From the NCBI GenBank assembly GCA_963995505.1, contig OZ023198.1:7278558-7342557 (forward strand): 64,000 nt of DNA, read 5' to 3'. The notes beneath the pieces were generated by a model. That model ran no database searches. It had not been told where the DNA came from and saw only the letters and a program-made list of their open reading frames with translations. The translations under genes and the position numbers were made by a program. Below are positions 22,848-32,888 of the stretch, piece after piece. This DNA comes from Hypericum androsaemum (lineage: Eukaryota > Streptophyta > Magnoliopsida > Malpighiales > Hypericaceae). Positions within the stretch are counted from its first letter, which is position 1. Each line of letters starts with the position of its first letter.

Positions 22848-23098
22848 GTTGGTATCAGAGCTTAGGCTCAACTTCAGATCATCTATCTTTAAATTTCGTT
22901 TTTGTCTTCATTAGTTTTCAATTATTGTTCTTATTTTATTCTGAGTTGGAGAAAGAAAAAAAATAAAAAAAGAGGGAAAAAATTCCGAAAAAAATGAAAG
23001 ATAGAGAAGAAGGCAGCCAAGAAAAGAAGAAGAAAGAAGGCCGGAAAAAAAATCAAAAAAAGAAAAGTTGAAAGTAGAAAAAAAGAGAATCTGCAAGA
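22848..23098 (+). mobile_element. D1 leader with PBS and purine tract
   Basis: The PBS is at 22850-22861. A purine-rich run (about 22931-23090, many AAAGA and AAAAAG motifs) precedes the ORF ATG at 23099, as in D2, D3 and D4. Confidence 0.88.
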
Positions 23099-24070
23099 AT
23101 GTCTTATAACTACTCAAGAAGATCCTTTGAAGGTGTTGCACCATTGGTTGGTGATCCACACACGTTTATGGACACCCTTCTTAGTGGGATGAGGCATATA
23201 ATGAGAACGGAGGTCAAGAAGCTCAGCAAAAAGGTGGACCGGATAGTGTGCAAACAAGAGAGGATACATGATGTTCCTAATGTCTGTAGCAGAAGACAAA
23301 TTCAACAAAGGAGGATGAGGGTGAAAGATGAGAAGAATTCAGGAGCTAATTTTGTTGAAGAAGTCAATGGAAAGAGGGAGAACACCATTAACACTAAGCA
23401 CGACATTGAGGGGAAGGTATGTAGTTCTGACAATTTGGAGGTTACACCTGAAGTGATTATTGAAGAAGAGGTTTTGACATGGGAGGAATTTGGTGAATAT
23501 TCTATTGACTTGTTCGATGGAGAATGTTTTGATGACCATGCCATGTCACTTCTTTACTTGAGGGATTTGTTCAATGAATCAGAATTGGTGGATGTTGTTC
23601 ATATGAAGAAGTGCTTAACTGATATTGATGGTGAACAAGAAGAACTTGTTGTTTTAGTTGACAAGGAAGATATCCAACCCATATCTTACATGTCTCCTGA
23701 TTTACATGTTGAACATATTGACTTCTTAGGTGTGGACAAGTTTAATTATGTTGGAGGTTCATCGTTGATCAACATCTGGAATAGTTTGAAGTTCAAAGAA
23801 AGGCTTAAACGGATTAGTAGGGCTTTTGCTTTTAATTTGGAGATGACTTCAGATTCTTTAAGATCGAAGTACTTGTTCTGTTGGAAAGGAAGGTATCAAG
23901 TGCAGCCACGACATTCAAAGAGTTCATCTTGCACCAGCATGGTTGTGAGTTGGCAAATGCATGACGGATGCAAGGATTTGAGGATAAATCCATTTCAAGA
24001 AAAGGGGAATGATATGAATCTGATCAGCAAGAAGATTAATTTCGTTTTTGAGGTTTTTGAGTCTGTTTAG
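23099..24070 (+). CDS. D-family ORF, unknown protein (323 aa)
   Basis: The start ATG follows the leader directly (MSYNYSRRSFEGVAPLVGDP). Visible features: a probable helical, charged N-terminal segment (about residues 30-60, RTEVKKLSKKVDRI), an acidic middle (about 110-190, with EEEVLTWEEFGEYSIDLF), a hydrophobic central part (YVGGSSLINIWNSLKFKERL) and a basic/Ser-rich C-terminal part (RHSKSSSCTSM). The end, KDLRINPFQEKGND, overlaps the PPT and the last ~20 residues are encoded in the 3' LTR. There is no CCHC knuckle and no RT or protease motif. I do not recognise the family. It may be a Gag-derived product. The same ORF is present in D2 (open), D3 (one stop near the end) and D4 (broken). Confidence 0.75.
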   Translation: MSYNYSRRSFEGVAPLVGDPHTFMDTLLSGMRHIMRTEVKKLSKKVDRIVCKQERIHDVPNVCSRRQIQQRRMRVKDEKNSGANFVEEVNGKRENTINTKHDIEGKVCSSDNLEVTPEVIIEEEVLTWEEFGEYSIDLFDGECFDDHAMSLLYLRDLFNESELVDVVHMKKCLTDIDGEQEELVVLVDKEDIQPISYMSPDLHVEHIDFLGVDKFNYVGGSSLINIWNSLKFKERLKRISRAFAFNLEMTSDSLRSKYLFCWKGRYQVQPRHSKSSSCTSMVVSWQMHDGCKDLRINPFQEKGNDMNLISKKINFVFEVFESV

Positions 24071-24626
24071 GAAGTTAATTATATGTTATTTTCGTTTTAT
24101 AAGAATTATAGTCTATTTAGGAAGTCAATAATGTGAGAATTTCGTTTCTTTAAGAGTTCAAGTCAGTTTAGGAATGTGATTATGTGCTAATCACGTTTTT
24201 AGCAATCATAGGAGTATTAAACTTGTTTTCCTTTTTAGTTTCCCTTTTAAAGTCATATTTATCTAGTTAGAAGTTATATTAAATTAGGAATCTCTTTGTA
24301 ACAATCTGCCTATATATAAAGGCATTATCAATGAGAATAAGGAGAATAATTTGAGTACAAAAAACGTGGCTTTGCTCTCTTGGTTCTTCGGAACTGTTCG
24401 AACACAGCGGAGGGATTCCGTTCGTTCACCTTCGACTTATCAAGCGGATCTACATCACCGTTTGTGGCGTCTTCATCAAATCAAGGTTCTGGTTTCCCTA
24501 CAGCAGCGGGTCGAGGTTGTTCATATCGAGGTTCTTGCAAAGGTGCAAACAACTGGTCGAGATTTCCATCAATCTGAACGTAGATAGATCCAACTTTTGC
24601 GTGGATCCGTAACGAGATTCACATCA
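24010..24626 (+). repeat. 3' LTR of D1
   Basis: A 617-bp LTR starting TGATATGAATCTG after a degenerate PPT (TTCAAGAAAAGGGGAA). The hairpin lies at 24442-24463. Confidence 0.92.
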
Positions 24627-24764
24627 CAGGATAAGGCAAGAAAAGGAAAGATAAGGCAAGAAAAGAGAAGGAAAGGCAAGAAAAGGAAAGAAAATGAAAG
24701 ATGAGGGAAGAAAAGGCAAGATAAGGCAAGAAAAGGCAAGGAAAAGGCAAGAAAAGGAAAGAAA
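24627..24764. repeat. Short-period A-tract satellite array, segment 4
   Basis: The last 138 bp of the satellite, same 10/11-bp units, between D1 and LTR G. The satellite is not seen again to the right in this window. Confidence 0.93.
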
Positions 24765-25390
24765 TGATATGAATATGGGGAGCACTCATATGATGATTTC
24801 AAGTGCCAATCTGACCAAGTGAGAGAGCACGCACAAAGCACTTCAAGTCACAACTTTGTGGGTAATTTCCAAGCATACTTTGGAGAGTTGGGCTCAAGTA
24901 AATTTATTAAAGTCCATGGACCAAGAGCCACGAAATTCAGCTGAGTTTATGACCTTAATACAAGTTTTAGAAGGTCCTTTCAGCAGCAAAGATCTTGAAG
25001 ATTTATTCTCTCTGATTTGGGCATTCTATTTAGGAAGTTTATTTCAGCCATTAGTTTTGATTAGGAAGTTATATTCCAACAACTCTTGGCTTATTTAGCT
25101 TGTTTGTCACGTTTGTAGCCTTCCTAAAAGGCATAGATTTGTTTCCTTTTTAGTTTCCCTTTCCAGCCAGATTTTTAGGAGTTGTTTGATTTGGAATCTC
25201 TTTGTAATATTGAGCCTATTTATTGAGGCTTATGCAATGAGAAAAGGAGAATATTATTGGACGATCTGGAATTTCAACGCTTCCTTTTTGTTGGACGGGT
25301 CGAGATCTCCATCACGAACTGATCTAGAACGATCTGGGATTTCAACGCTTCTTGGACGGGTCTCGCGCATCGATGGCGGGGTTCATATCA
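24765..25390 (+). repeat. LTR of a distinct family (G), with a PBS stub
   Basis: A 626-bp sequence starting TGATATGAATATGG and ending GGTTCATATCA, with a promoter-like TATTTATTGAGGC near 25216. The left flank is satellite (AGAAA). The right flank is TTT followed by AA and another LTR. The TTT matches the first bases found between LTR and PBS in A5 and A2 elements, so this may be the 5' LTR of an element cut at its PBS by insertion of A'', not a true solo LTR. Flanking pentamers do not match. Confidence 0.75.
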
Positions 25391-25395
25391 TTTAA

Positions 25396-25541
25396 TGATA
25401 TGAACCTCGGTAGGAGATTCACAACGGACCGTGCTACTTTGGATGGGAGAGACCGCAACCCCCAAACTCGAGCCTTGCAAGAACCTTGGTCTAGAAGATC
25501 CGCAACCCAAGCAATGGAAATTCGAGAACCTATGGTCCAAG
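25396..25541 (-). repeat. A'' 3' LTR, outer piece
   Basis: Begins TGATATGAACCTCGG on the plus strand. It is homologous (reverse complement) to 58409-58554 in the plus-strand A2 LTR. It is interrupted at CCAAG (25537-25541) by element I and continues at 30610. Confidence 0.88.
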
Positions 25542-26062
25542 TGGCGTAGGAAGCCTCAAAGAATAAGGTGCAACGTACGTGTGCATGGCTTGCATTGCGA
25601 GCTGTCCAAGTTCCTTTAATTCACAAGCTGTCCGAACTGTTGATTTCCTTTTTATTTCCGTTGATTTCCTCTTTATTTCCGAATGTAATAAAGCCTAATG
25701 GAGACATTTAAATATAGGCGGTTACAGATGGTTTAAGGCAGGCCGAAATGTGAGGAGGTGCGTGATTAAAGCCCTTCAAGACACGCCTTGAATCATGCCC
25801 CTATATGTGTTTCTCTTGAATGGAATAAACAGACAGGAATTGAAAAACCAAAAACCCTGAGCGAGTAAGCTTTCCTTTCGTGCATGGATTTGCATGAATT
25901 GTGCATGGATTTGCACGAATTCTGAGTGATTTGCCCTAGCTGGCCGCTTGATAAATCAAGCAACTCTCTAGTTGAGCTTCGGAAGGAGCAGATTAGAGTT
26001 TTACCTTCATTGTTCGTTCCAAATCATTTGCTAAGTTTGTTCGCGCTTCGTTGCCTACACTA
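25542..26062 (+). repeat. Left LTR of element I
   Basis: Starts TGGCGTAGGAAGCC and ends GCCTACACTA. It contains the perfect short inverted repeat CTTGATAAATCAAG near 25950 and the GCCCTAGCTGGCCGCT block shared with the C LTR. Confidence 0.9.
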
Positions 26063-26133
26063 CCAAGTCGAACCACGCCACAAACGATGATGGATGAATC
26101 GTTTGATAAGTGAAAAGTTTCGCTCAAGCTAAG
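26063..26133 (-). repeat. 71-bp duplicate of host A2 LTR inside element I
   Basis: By eye identical to 30605-30675, the sequence right of the 3' LTR of I. It starts with the CCAAG duplication and ends at CTCAAGCTAAG. It holds a second copy of the A2 hairpin (minus). It sits where the PBS and leader should be. Confidence 0.88.
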
Positions 26134-29100
26134 ACTCTGTGGAGATGTTGATGTAGAGGCTTTCTTGAATTGGCTAGACTCTGTGGAGAAGTATTTTGAT
26201 TGTATGGAGTTGACTAAAGAGCAAAAGGTGAGTTATGTAGCCTTTAAATTGGAATCAGGTGCGGCTGTTTAGTGGAGAAAAGAGCAAGAGGTCCGAAGGA
26301 GGAGAGGAGATCTACCAATCAGAGACTGGCCGACCATGGAGCAAGCCTTGAGGGAGAGGTTTTTGCCAGTGGACTACCATCAGACCCTCTACAGTCAATT
26401 CCTTACGTGCACTCAAGGAAATCGTTCGGTGGAAGAGTACATGACTGAGTTCATGAGGTTGGCGTCAAGGAACGATGTGGAAGAGAATGAGGATCAGATG
26501 ATTGCACGGTTTGTTGAGGGCCTCAGTTATGAGATCAAGAGCAAGATGGAGTTTGACACGTTTTTGTTTTTCAACGATGCGTGTGCCAAAGCTAGGAAGA
26601 TCGGGGCTGCCTTGAAGAGGAAGAAGCCATTCATACCCCGCCTTTCAGGCCCTGGCCCGACTTCTAGTCCTGCGAAAGGAATTGAGAGGAGTGCACCCCA
26701 AACAAATGCTCCTAGGCCCCCTTCGAAGAAGCCTGATCCCATTGCGGTGCAAAGAAAGGGAAAGGAGGTTGACACGAGCTCGGTGATTCGTTGTTACAAA
26801 TGCAATGAGATGGGGCACAAGTCTAGTGATTGTCCCAAAAGGAAATACACCCAGTTGTGTGAAAAGGAAGAGGAGGAGGAGGAATCATCGGGAGCTTACT
26901 TTTGTGCACCAGTTGAAGAGAGTGGGGATGAGGACCAAGAGTATTCAGAAGAGGAGGATGAGTACTGTGGTGTGTTGAGAAAGCTAGCCTTGACCACTAA
27001 TAAAAGAGATGAATCTCAGAGGCACAACTTGTTTCGCACACGGTGTTATGTTGGTGATCAAGTGTGCGAAGTCATCATTGATAGTGGGAGCCAGGAGAAT
27101 TTTGTTAGCAAGCAGATCGTAGAGAAGCTTGGGCTGCAAGTTACACCACACCCTGCTCCTTATTCGATTGGTTGGGTGCGAGCTGGGGGAGGAATCAAAG
27201 TGACATCCAAGTGCACACTCCCGATCAAAATTGGCAAGTTCGAAGACGTGGTGAACTGTGATGTCCTTGAAATGGACGCTTGCCACATTCTCCTTGGCCG
27301 ACCGTAGGAATTTGACAATCAGGCCGTACACAAAGGCAAGGAGAACACGTACGAGCTTAAGAAGGGGAGCAAGCAATTCACCTTACTCCCTGGGAGGCCG
27401 AGGCAAGGGAGAATCCAATTAAACAGTACCATGCAGCTGGTAACGATGGTATCTTACTCCCGCGAGTTTATGGAAGATCTAAATGCTTCAGATTGGTGTC
27501 AATTCATGGTGATGAAGCATTCGTCATTGCCAGAAGAAGGAGAGTCAGAGTCCTTGCCTGATCAGATTGTGAAGTTATTTGAGATGTTTCCCGAGGTTGT
27601 GAAGGAAGATTTGCCCGAAGGGTTACCCCCATTGAGGGATATCCAGCACCAGATTGATATAATTCCGGGTGTAACTTTCCCTAACTTGCCGCATTACAGA
27701 ATGAGTCCGAAGGAAAATCAGATTGTGAGGGAGCAAGTCCAGGATCTTCTGAATAAGGGATACGTGCGAGAGAGCTTGAGTCCCTGTGGTGTTCCTGCCC
27801 TTCTCGTGCCAAAGAAGGATGGAACATGGAGGATGTGTATAGACAGTCGAGCAATCAACAAGATCACGATTGGATATCGCTTCCCAATCCCACGGCTCAA
27901 TGATATGCTGGATAATCTTAGTGGTGCCACTATTTTCTCTAAGATTGATCTTCGAAGTGGCTACCACCAGATCAGGATCCGACCCGGGGATGAATGGAAG
28001 ACTGCCTTCAAGACGAGGGATGGTTTATATGAATGGCTCGTGATGCCTTTCGGCCTCACCAATGCCCCGAGCACATTCATGCGTCTTATGCACCAAGTCT
28101 TGAAGCCTTTCCTAGACACCTTCGTTGTGGTGTATTTTGATGATATCCTAGTCTATAGCAAGACTGAGGAGGAGCACGTAACCCATTTACAAGATGTGTT
28201 TCAAGCTCTCCAAGATAATAAGTTATACGTGAACTTGAAGAAATGTAGTTTCTGGAAGGAGAAGCTTCTGTTCTTGGGATTCAATGTTGGGAAAGAAGGA
28301 ATCCATGTTGACCAATCCAAGGTTGAAGCTATTAGCTCGTGGCCGGTGCCTGCGAACGTGAGTCAAGTCAGGAGTTTCCTTGGATTAGCAACCTTCTATC
28401 GAAGGTTCATAAGGGATTTTAGCATCATTGCTGCCCCTCTTACGAACCTACTCAAGAAGAATTCTCCTTTTGTGTGGGGAGAGGGAGCTGATCGAGCCTT
28501 CCAGATATTGAAGGAGAAATTGAGCACCGCACCTGTGCTAGCTCTTCCAGACTTTGCCAAATTGTTTGAAGTTGAAGTGGACGCGTCTGGACTTGGAATA
28601 GGAGCTGTCCTGTCCCAAGAGAAGAGACCACTAGCTTACTTCAGCGAGAAGCTAAGTGAACCTAGGCAGAAATGGACCACCTATGAAAAGGAGTTCTACG
28701 CGGTTGTCCGAGCTCTTAGGACGTGGGAACACTACTTGGTTGGTAAGGAATTCGTGCTTTATTCTGATCACCAAGCATTGAAATTCTTATTTGATCAATC
28801 AAAGTTGAGTAATCCCATGCATGCACGTTGGTGTACGTACTTACAAAAGTTTCCATTTAAAATCGTGCACAAGAGTGGAACTCTGAATGTGGTTGCCGAT
28901 GCATTGAGTAGGAGGGTAATGCTGCTTACTGAATTGAGGGGAATGATCACTGCTTTTGATTGTCTTCGTGAGCAATATGAGAAGGATGAAGACTTTGGTG
29001 AGGTGTGGATGAAGTGCAAAGATGGCCAAGGGTACGAAGATTATTTCTTGCAGGATGGTTACTTGATGAAAGGGAATCAGTTGTGCGTTCCTAAGACATC

Positions 29101-30061
29101 TTTACGCAATCAATTAATGTGGGAATTGCATGGAGGGGCACTCTCAGCTCATCTTGGTCGAGACAAGACTTTAGTCTCATTGCAAGAAAGATTTTTCTGG
29201 CCGAAAATGACGAAGGAGGTTGCCAACTTTATGAAGCATTGCCGAGTGTGTCAAGAAACTAAGGGCAGCGTACACAATACGGGCCTTTACACACCCCTCC
29301 CCATTCCTGCAGCAATTTGGGAAGACTTGAGCATGGACTTCGTGCTAGGATTACCTCGTACCCCGAGGGGCACAGATTCTATTTTTGTTGTTGTGGACAG
29401 GTTGTCGAAGATGGCGCACTTCATTCCATGCAAAAAGACAAATAATGCGAGTGCCGTGGCTAAACACTTCTTTAGGGAGGTGGTACGTCTGCATGGAGTG
29501 CCAAAGTCCATTGTTTCTGATCGTGACACGAAGTTTCTTGCGAGCTTCTGGAAGACACTTTGGAGGATGTTCGATGCAACCCTAAAATTTAGCACGACTG
29601 CGCACCCCCAGACTGATGGGCAGACTGAGGCAACCAACCGTACACTTGGGAATCTTCTCCGAAGCCTTTGTCATGAGAGGAAGCGCCAATGGGATCTTGC
29701 ACTTCCCATAGCTGAGTTTGCATATAATGGCGCAATACATCGCTCCACAGGGAAGTCTCCTTTTTCTTTGGTGTACACGAAGGTCCCTAATCATCTTGTG
29801 GATGTGTCTAGTGTTCCAAGGCCTCCACGAGCCAATGCAGCTGCCATGTCGTACGCGGAGCACGTTCAATCCGTGCTAGATGCTGTGAAGAAGAGGTTGG
29901 AAGATACGTATGGCAAAGAGAAGCAGCGAGTGGATGCTCGAAGAAAGGAGCGAATTTTCCAACCAGGAGAGCAGGTTATGGTGCACTTTCGGAATGTCGC
30001 GGACTTGACACCCTACTATGATCCTCTTCCTTTTCCTAGCAGGCTGGCTGCTCGGGACTAG
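26134..30061 (+). pseudogene. Element I gag-pol, 5'-deleted with two stops
   Basis: Coding homology starts near 26140 (GDVDVEAFLNWLDSVEKYF), so the first ~110 codons of Gag are gone. A TAG at about 26269 replaces Trp in AAVWWRK, and another TAG at 27305-27307 replaces Trp in LLGRPWEF; the frame is the same before and after each. Gag has the CCHC knuckle (CYKCNEMGHKSSDC) and protease IIDSGSQENF. Pol (from about 27431) has RT with YFDD (about 28131-28145), RNase H ([17 protein letters not shown]), and integrase with [24 protein letters not shown] and TDGQTE. About 50 residues including the GPFKVLRR segment are deleted in frame before [10 protein letters not shown]. The stop precedes the PPT AAGCAGGGGAGGA (30071-30083). 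Confidence 0.9.
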
Positions 30062-30083
30062 CTTCTTCTTAAGCAGGGGAGGA

Positions 30084-30604
30084 TGGCGTAGGAAGCCTCA
30101 AAGAATAAGGTGCAACGTACGTGTGCATGGCTTGCATTGCGAGCTGTCCAAGTTCCTTTAATTCACAAGCTGTCCGAACTGTTGATTTCCTTTTTATTTC
30201 CGTTGATTTCCTCTTTATTTCCGAATGTAATAAAGCCTAATGGAGACATTTAAATATAGGCGGTTACAGATGGTTTAAGGCAGTCCGAAATGTGAGGAGG
30301 TGCGTGATTAAAGCCCTTCAAGACACGCCTTGAATCACGCCCCTATATGTGTTTCTCTTGAATGGAATAAACAGACAGGAATTGAAAAACCAAAAACCCT
30401 GAGCGAGTAAGCTTTCCTTTCGTGCATGGATTTGCATGAGTTGTGCATGGATTTGCACGAATTCTGAGTGATTTGCCCTAGCTGGCCGCTTGATAAATCA
30501 AGCAACTCTCTAGTTGAGCTTCGGAAGGAGCAGATTAGAGTTTTACCTTCAATGTTCGTTCCAAATCATTTGCTAAGTTTGTTCGCGCTTCGTTGCCTAC
30601 ACTA
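30084..30604 (+). repeat. Right LTR of element I
   Basis: 521 bp, about 4 differences from 25542-26062. It is preceded by the PPT and followed by CCAAG and the rest of the host LTR. Confidence 0.92.
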
Positions 30605-31254
30605 CCAAGTCGAACCACGCCACAAACGATGATGGATGAATCGTTTGATAAGTGAAAAGTTTCGCTCAAGCTAAGCAATCCAGCAATTAGCAAGAACACG
30701 CAAGGAGTATCTAACTCACAAAATTATCAATCTCAAAAGTTGTGTCCGTTTTATTGCTAGGAGACCTCCTTATATAGGCTCCAAAGTACCAAGGTATTCC
30801 TAAACAAGCTAACTCCTTAAAAGGAGCTCAAAGGCTGGCCAAAACTCTCTTTCCTAATCTAAGGATATTCTGGCCAAATTATTCAACTAAAACAGGAAAT
30901 AATCGAAGCAAATAATATCTAATAGAATAACTAATAGTTGCACGTCCTAACAAGTAGATGCACGGCCTAAATAGGTTGATTCTTTCTGATTCTCCATGTG
31001 CGCATGCATCCAGAAGTTTGCGTGCATATCAAGCTTCCAAAATAGCCTCTATCACGTGCATGGGCTTAGCGTGGGCCTCATGCACGTCCTTGCACTTGTA
31101 CGCAATATCTTGAGCCCAGACTTCTTGCATTAATCCATTAAATTCTGCCTGAAACTTTCTGGCTCTTGCTCGTGTCACCGGTCCAATTGGTACGTGCATA
31201 TGCCGTGAGTCTTGTGGCTTGAATGTAGGTGTGTTCGTAGGTGTGCTCACATCA
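30605..31254 (-). repeat. A'' 3' LTR, inner piece
   Basis: Remainder of the A2 LTR after element I. It contains the hairpin with a perfect 7-bp stem (AAACGAT/ATCGTTT, 30624-30646), a TATA-like TATATAGG region near 30770, and the LTR-encoded Pol tail. It ends GCTCACATCA, followed by the PPT of A''. Confidence 0.88.
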
Positions 31255-32097
31255 TTCCCCTCCTCTTGAAAAGGATTTGTCCTCAAATCATCACCTACAT
31301 CAATCGGACTCAAATCAGTAACATTGAAAGAAGCACTAACATTATACTCACCTGGCAGGTCAAGCTTGTAGGCATTGTCATTGATGCGTTCAAGCACTTG
31401 AAATGGACCATCTCCCCGTGGTAGCAACTTTGACCGCCATTGCGCGGGAAAGCGTTCCTTTCTCATGTGCAACCAGACCCAATCTCCAGGCTCAAAGACA
31501 ACCTTATGCCGTCCTTTGTTTACTTGTCTTGCGTAGTGCTCCGTTCATTTCTCTATGTTCATTCGCGCCCTCTCATGCAGTTGCTTGACAAAATTAGCCT
31601 TCTTCTTGCCATCTAAGTTAACATGCTCACTCGAAGGCAAAGGTGATAAATCCAATGGAGTCAAAGGATTAAATCCATAAACAAGCTCAAAAGGTGAGAA
31701 TTGAGTAGCAGAATGAACTGAACGGTTATAAGCAAATTCAACATGTGGTAGACATTCTTCCCAAGTCTTAATGTTATGCTTGATAAGTGCTCTCAATAAA
31801 GTAGACAAAGTTCTATTTACAACTTCAGTTTGACCATCAGTTTGTGGATCACAAGTAGTAGAAAATAACAACTTGGTACCTAACTTACTCCACAAGGTCT
31901 TCCAAAAGTAACTCAAGAACTTAGCATCTCTATCAGAAATAATAGTTCCAGGCATACCATGCAACCTAACAACTTCTCTAAAGAACAAATCAGCAATGTT
32001 TGAAGCATCATCAGTCTTATGACATGGAATAAAATGTGCCATCTTAGAAAACCTATCCAGTACCACAAAGATTGAATCCCTTCCACATTTAGTCCTA
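31029..32097 (-). pseudogene. A'' pol 3' part: integrase core to LTR-encoded tail
   Basis: Starts (32097) in the integrase core after the D2/J insertion ([19 protein letters not shown]), with ISDRDAKF and TDGQTE, and runs to RMNIEK, where a TGA near 31545 replaces an Arg codon. The same protein resumes at 31472 ([25 protein letters not shown]), through FNVTDLSPID and [14 protein letters not shown], into the LTR-encoded tail VPIGPVTRARARKFQ...PMHVIEAILEA (stop at 31029). The tail differs from A1 by many substitutions but keeps the same motif spacing. Confidence 0.88.
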
Positions 32098-32102
32098 GGC
32101 AA

Positions 32103-32179
32103 TGATATGAATCTCGTTACGGATCCACGTGAAAGCCGGATCTATCAACGTTCAGATTGATGGAAATCTCGACCCGTTG
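32103..32179 (-). repeat. D2 outer LTR fragment, first part
   Basis: The last ~77 bp of a D LTR (minus), including GTTACGGATCCACG. It ends at CGTTG (32175-32179), the target duplication of the solo LTR; it resumes at 32813. Confidence 0.85.
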
Positions 32180-32807
32180 TGATATGAATCAGATCTGCAA
32201 GAAGCCATAATTATTTAATAATTCGTTTTTGAGTTTCAAAGTCTATTTAGGAAGTTAATTATTTGTTAATTTCATTTTACCGGAGTTCTATTCTGTTTAT
32301 GAAGTTACAAAAAAGATAATTTCGTTTTATTAGGAGTTCTAGTCTGTTTAGGAACTGAATTATGAGATAATCACGTTTTTGAGTATTCCTAGTAGGATTA
32401 GAGTTATTTTCCTTTTTAGTTTCCCTTTTTAAGTCATATTTATCTAGTTAGAAGTTATATTTAATTAGGAATCTCTTTGTAACAATCTGCCTATATATAA
32501 AGGCTTTATCAATGAGAATGAGGAGAATTTTTTGAGTACAAAAACGTGGGCTTTGCTCTCTTGGTTCTTCGGAACTGTTCGAACACAGCGGAGGGATTCC
32601 GTTCGTTCACCTTCGACTTATCAAGCGGATCTACATCACCGTTTGTGGCATCTTCATCAATTCAAGGTTCTTGTTTCCCTACAGCAGCGGGTCGAGGTTG
32701 TTCATACCGAGGTTCTTGCAAAGGTGCAAACAACGGGTCGAGATTTCCATCAATCTGAACGTAGATAGATCCGGCTTTCGCGTGGATCCGTAACGAGATT
32801 CACATCA
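32180..32807 (+). repeat. Solo LTR of a D-family variant
   Basis: A 628-bp LTR in plus orientation starting TGATATGAATCAGATC, flanked by perfect CGTTG (32175-32179, 32808-32812). It lies inside another D LTR of opposite orientation. The TATA box and hairpin are conserved. No internal region is present, so it is the product of LTR-LTR recombination. Its first ~150 bp differ clearly from the other D LTRs. Confidence 0.9.
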
Positions 32808-32812
32808 CGTTG

Positions 32813-32888
32813 TTTGCACCTTTGCAAGAACCTCGGTATGAACAACCTCGACCCGCTGCTGTAGGGAAACAAGAACCTTGATACCAAA
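32813..32888 (-). repeat. D2 outer LTR fragment, second part, and junction
   Basis: D LTR sequence resumes with TTTGCACCTTTGCAAG and stops at GAACCTTGAT, where ATACCAAA follows. The latter could be the end of a PBS complement (GATACCA) next to LTR J. The breakpoint shares only a few bases (GAT). Confidence 0.7.

Larger units (their letters stand above)
22230..24626 (+). mobile_element. Element D1, complete non-autonomous LTR retrotransposon
   Basis: Two LTRs (22230-22847 and 24010-24626) flank a 1.16-kb internal region with a Met PBS and one ORF. A perfect CAGGA duplication flanks the element (22225-22229, 24627-24631), so it moved as a unit into the satellite. The LTRs differ at about 13 positions plus one 1-bp indel, roughly 2%. 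There is no protease, RT, RNase H or integrase. Its LTR ends (TGATATGAAT, ATTCACATCA), PBS and PPT region resemble family A, so a family-A-like element probably supplied the enzymes. In size it fits the TRIM/TR-GAG type of plant elements. Confidence 0.93.
25542..30604 (+). mobile_element. Element I, B-like element lacking PBS and Gag N-terminus
   Basis: Two 521-bp LTRs (25542-26062, 30084-30604) with about 4 differences, flanked by CCAAG (25537-25541 and 30605-30609). Oddly, the 5' LTR is followed not by PBS and leader but by 71 bp of the host A2 LTR (26063-26133), a copy of what follows the 3' LTR. The coding region begins inside gag straight after this. So the 5' internal part was lost in a rearrangement after insertion. 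The coding region also has two Trp-to-stop changes and an in-frame deletion. Confidence 0.88.
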
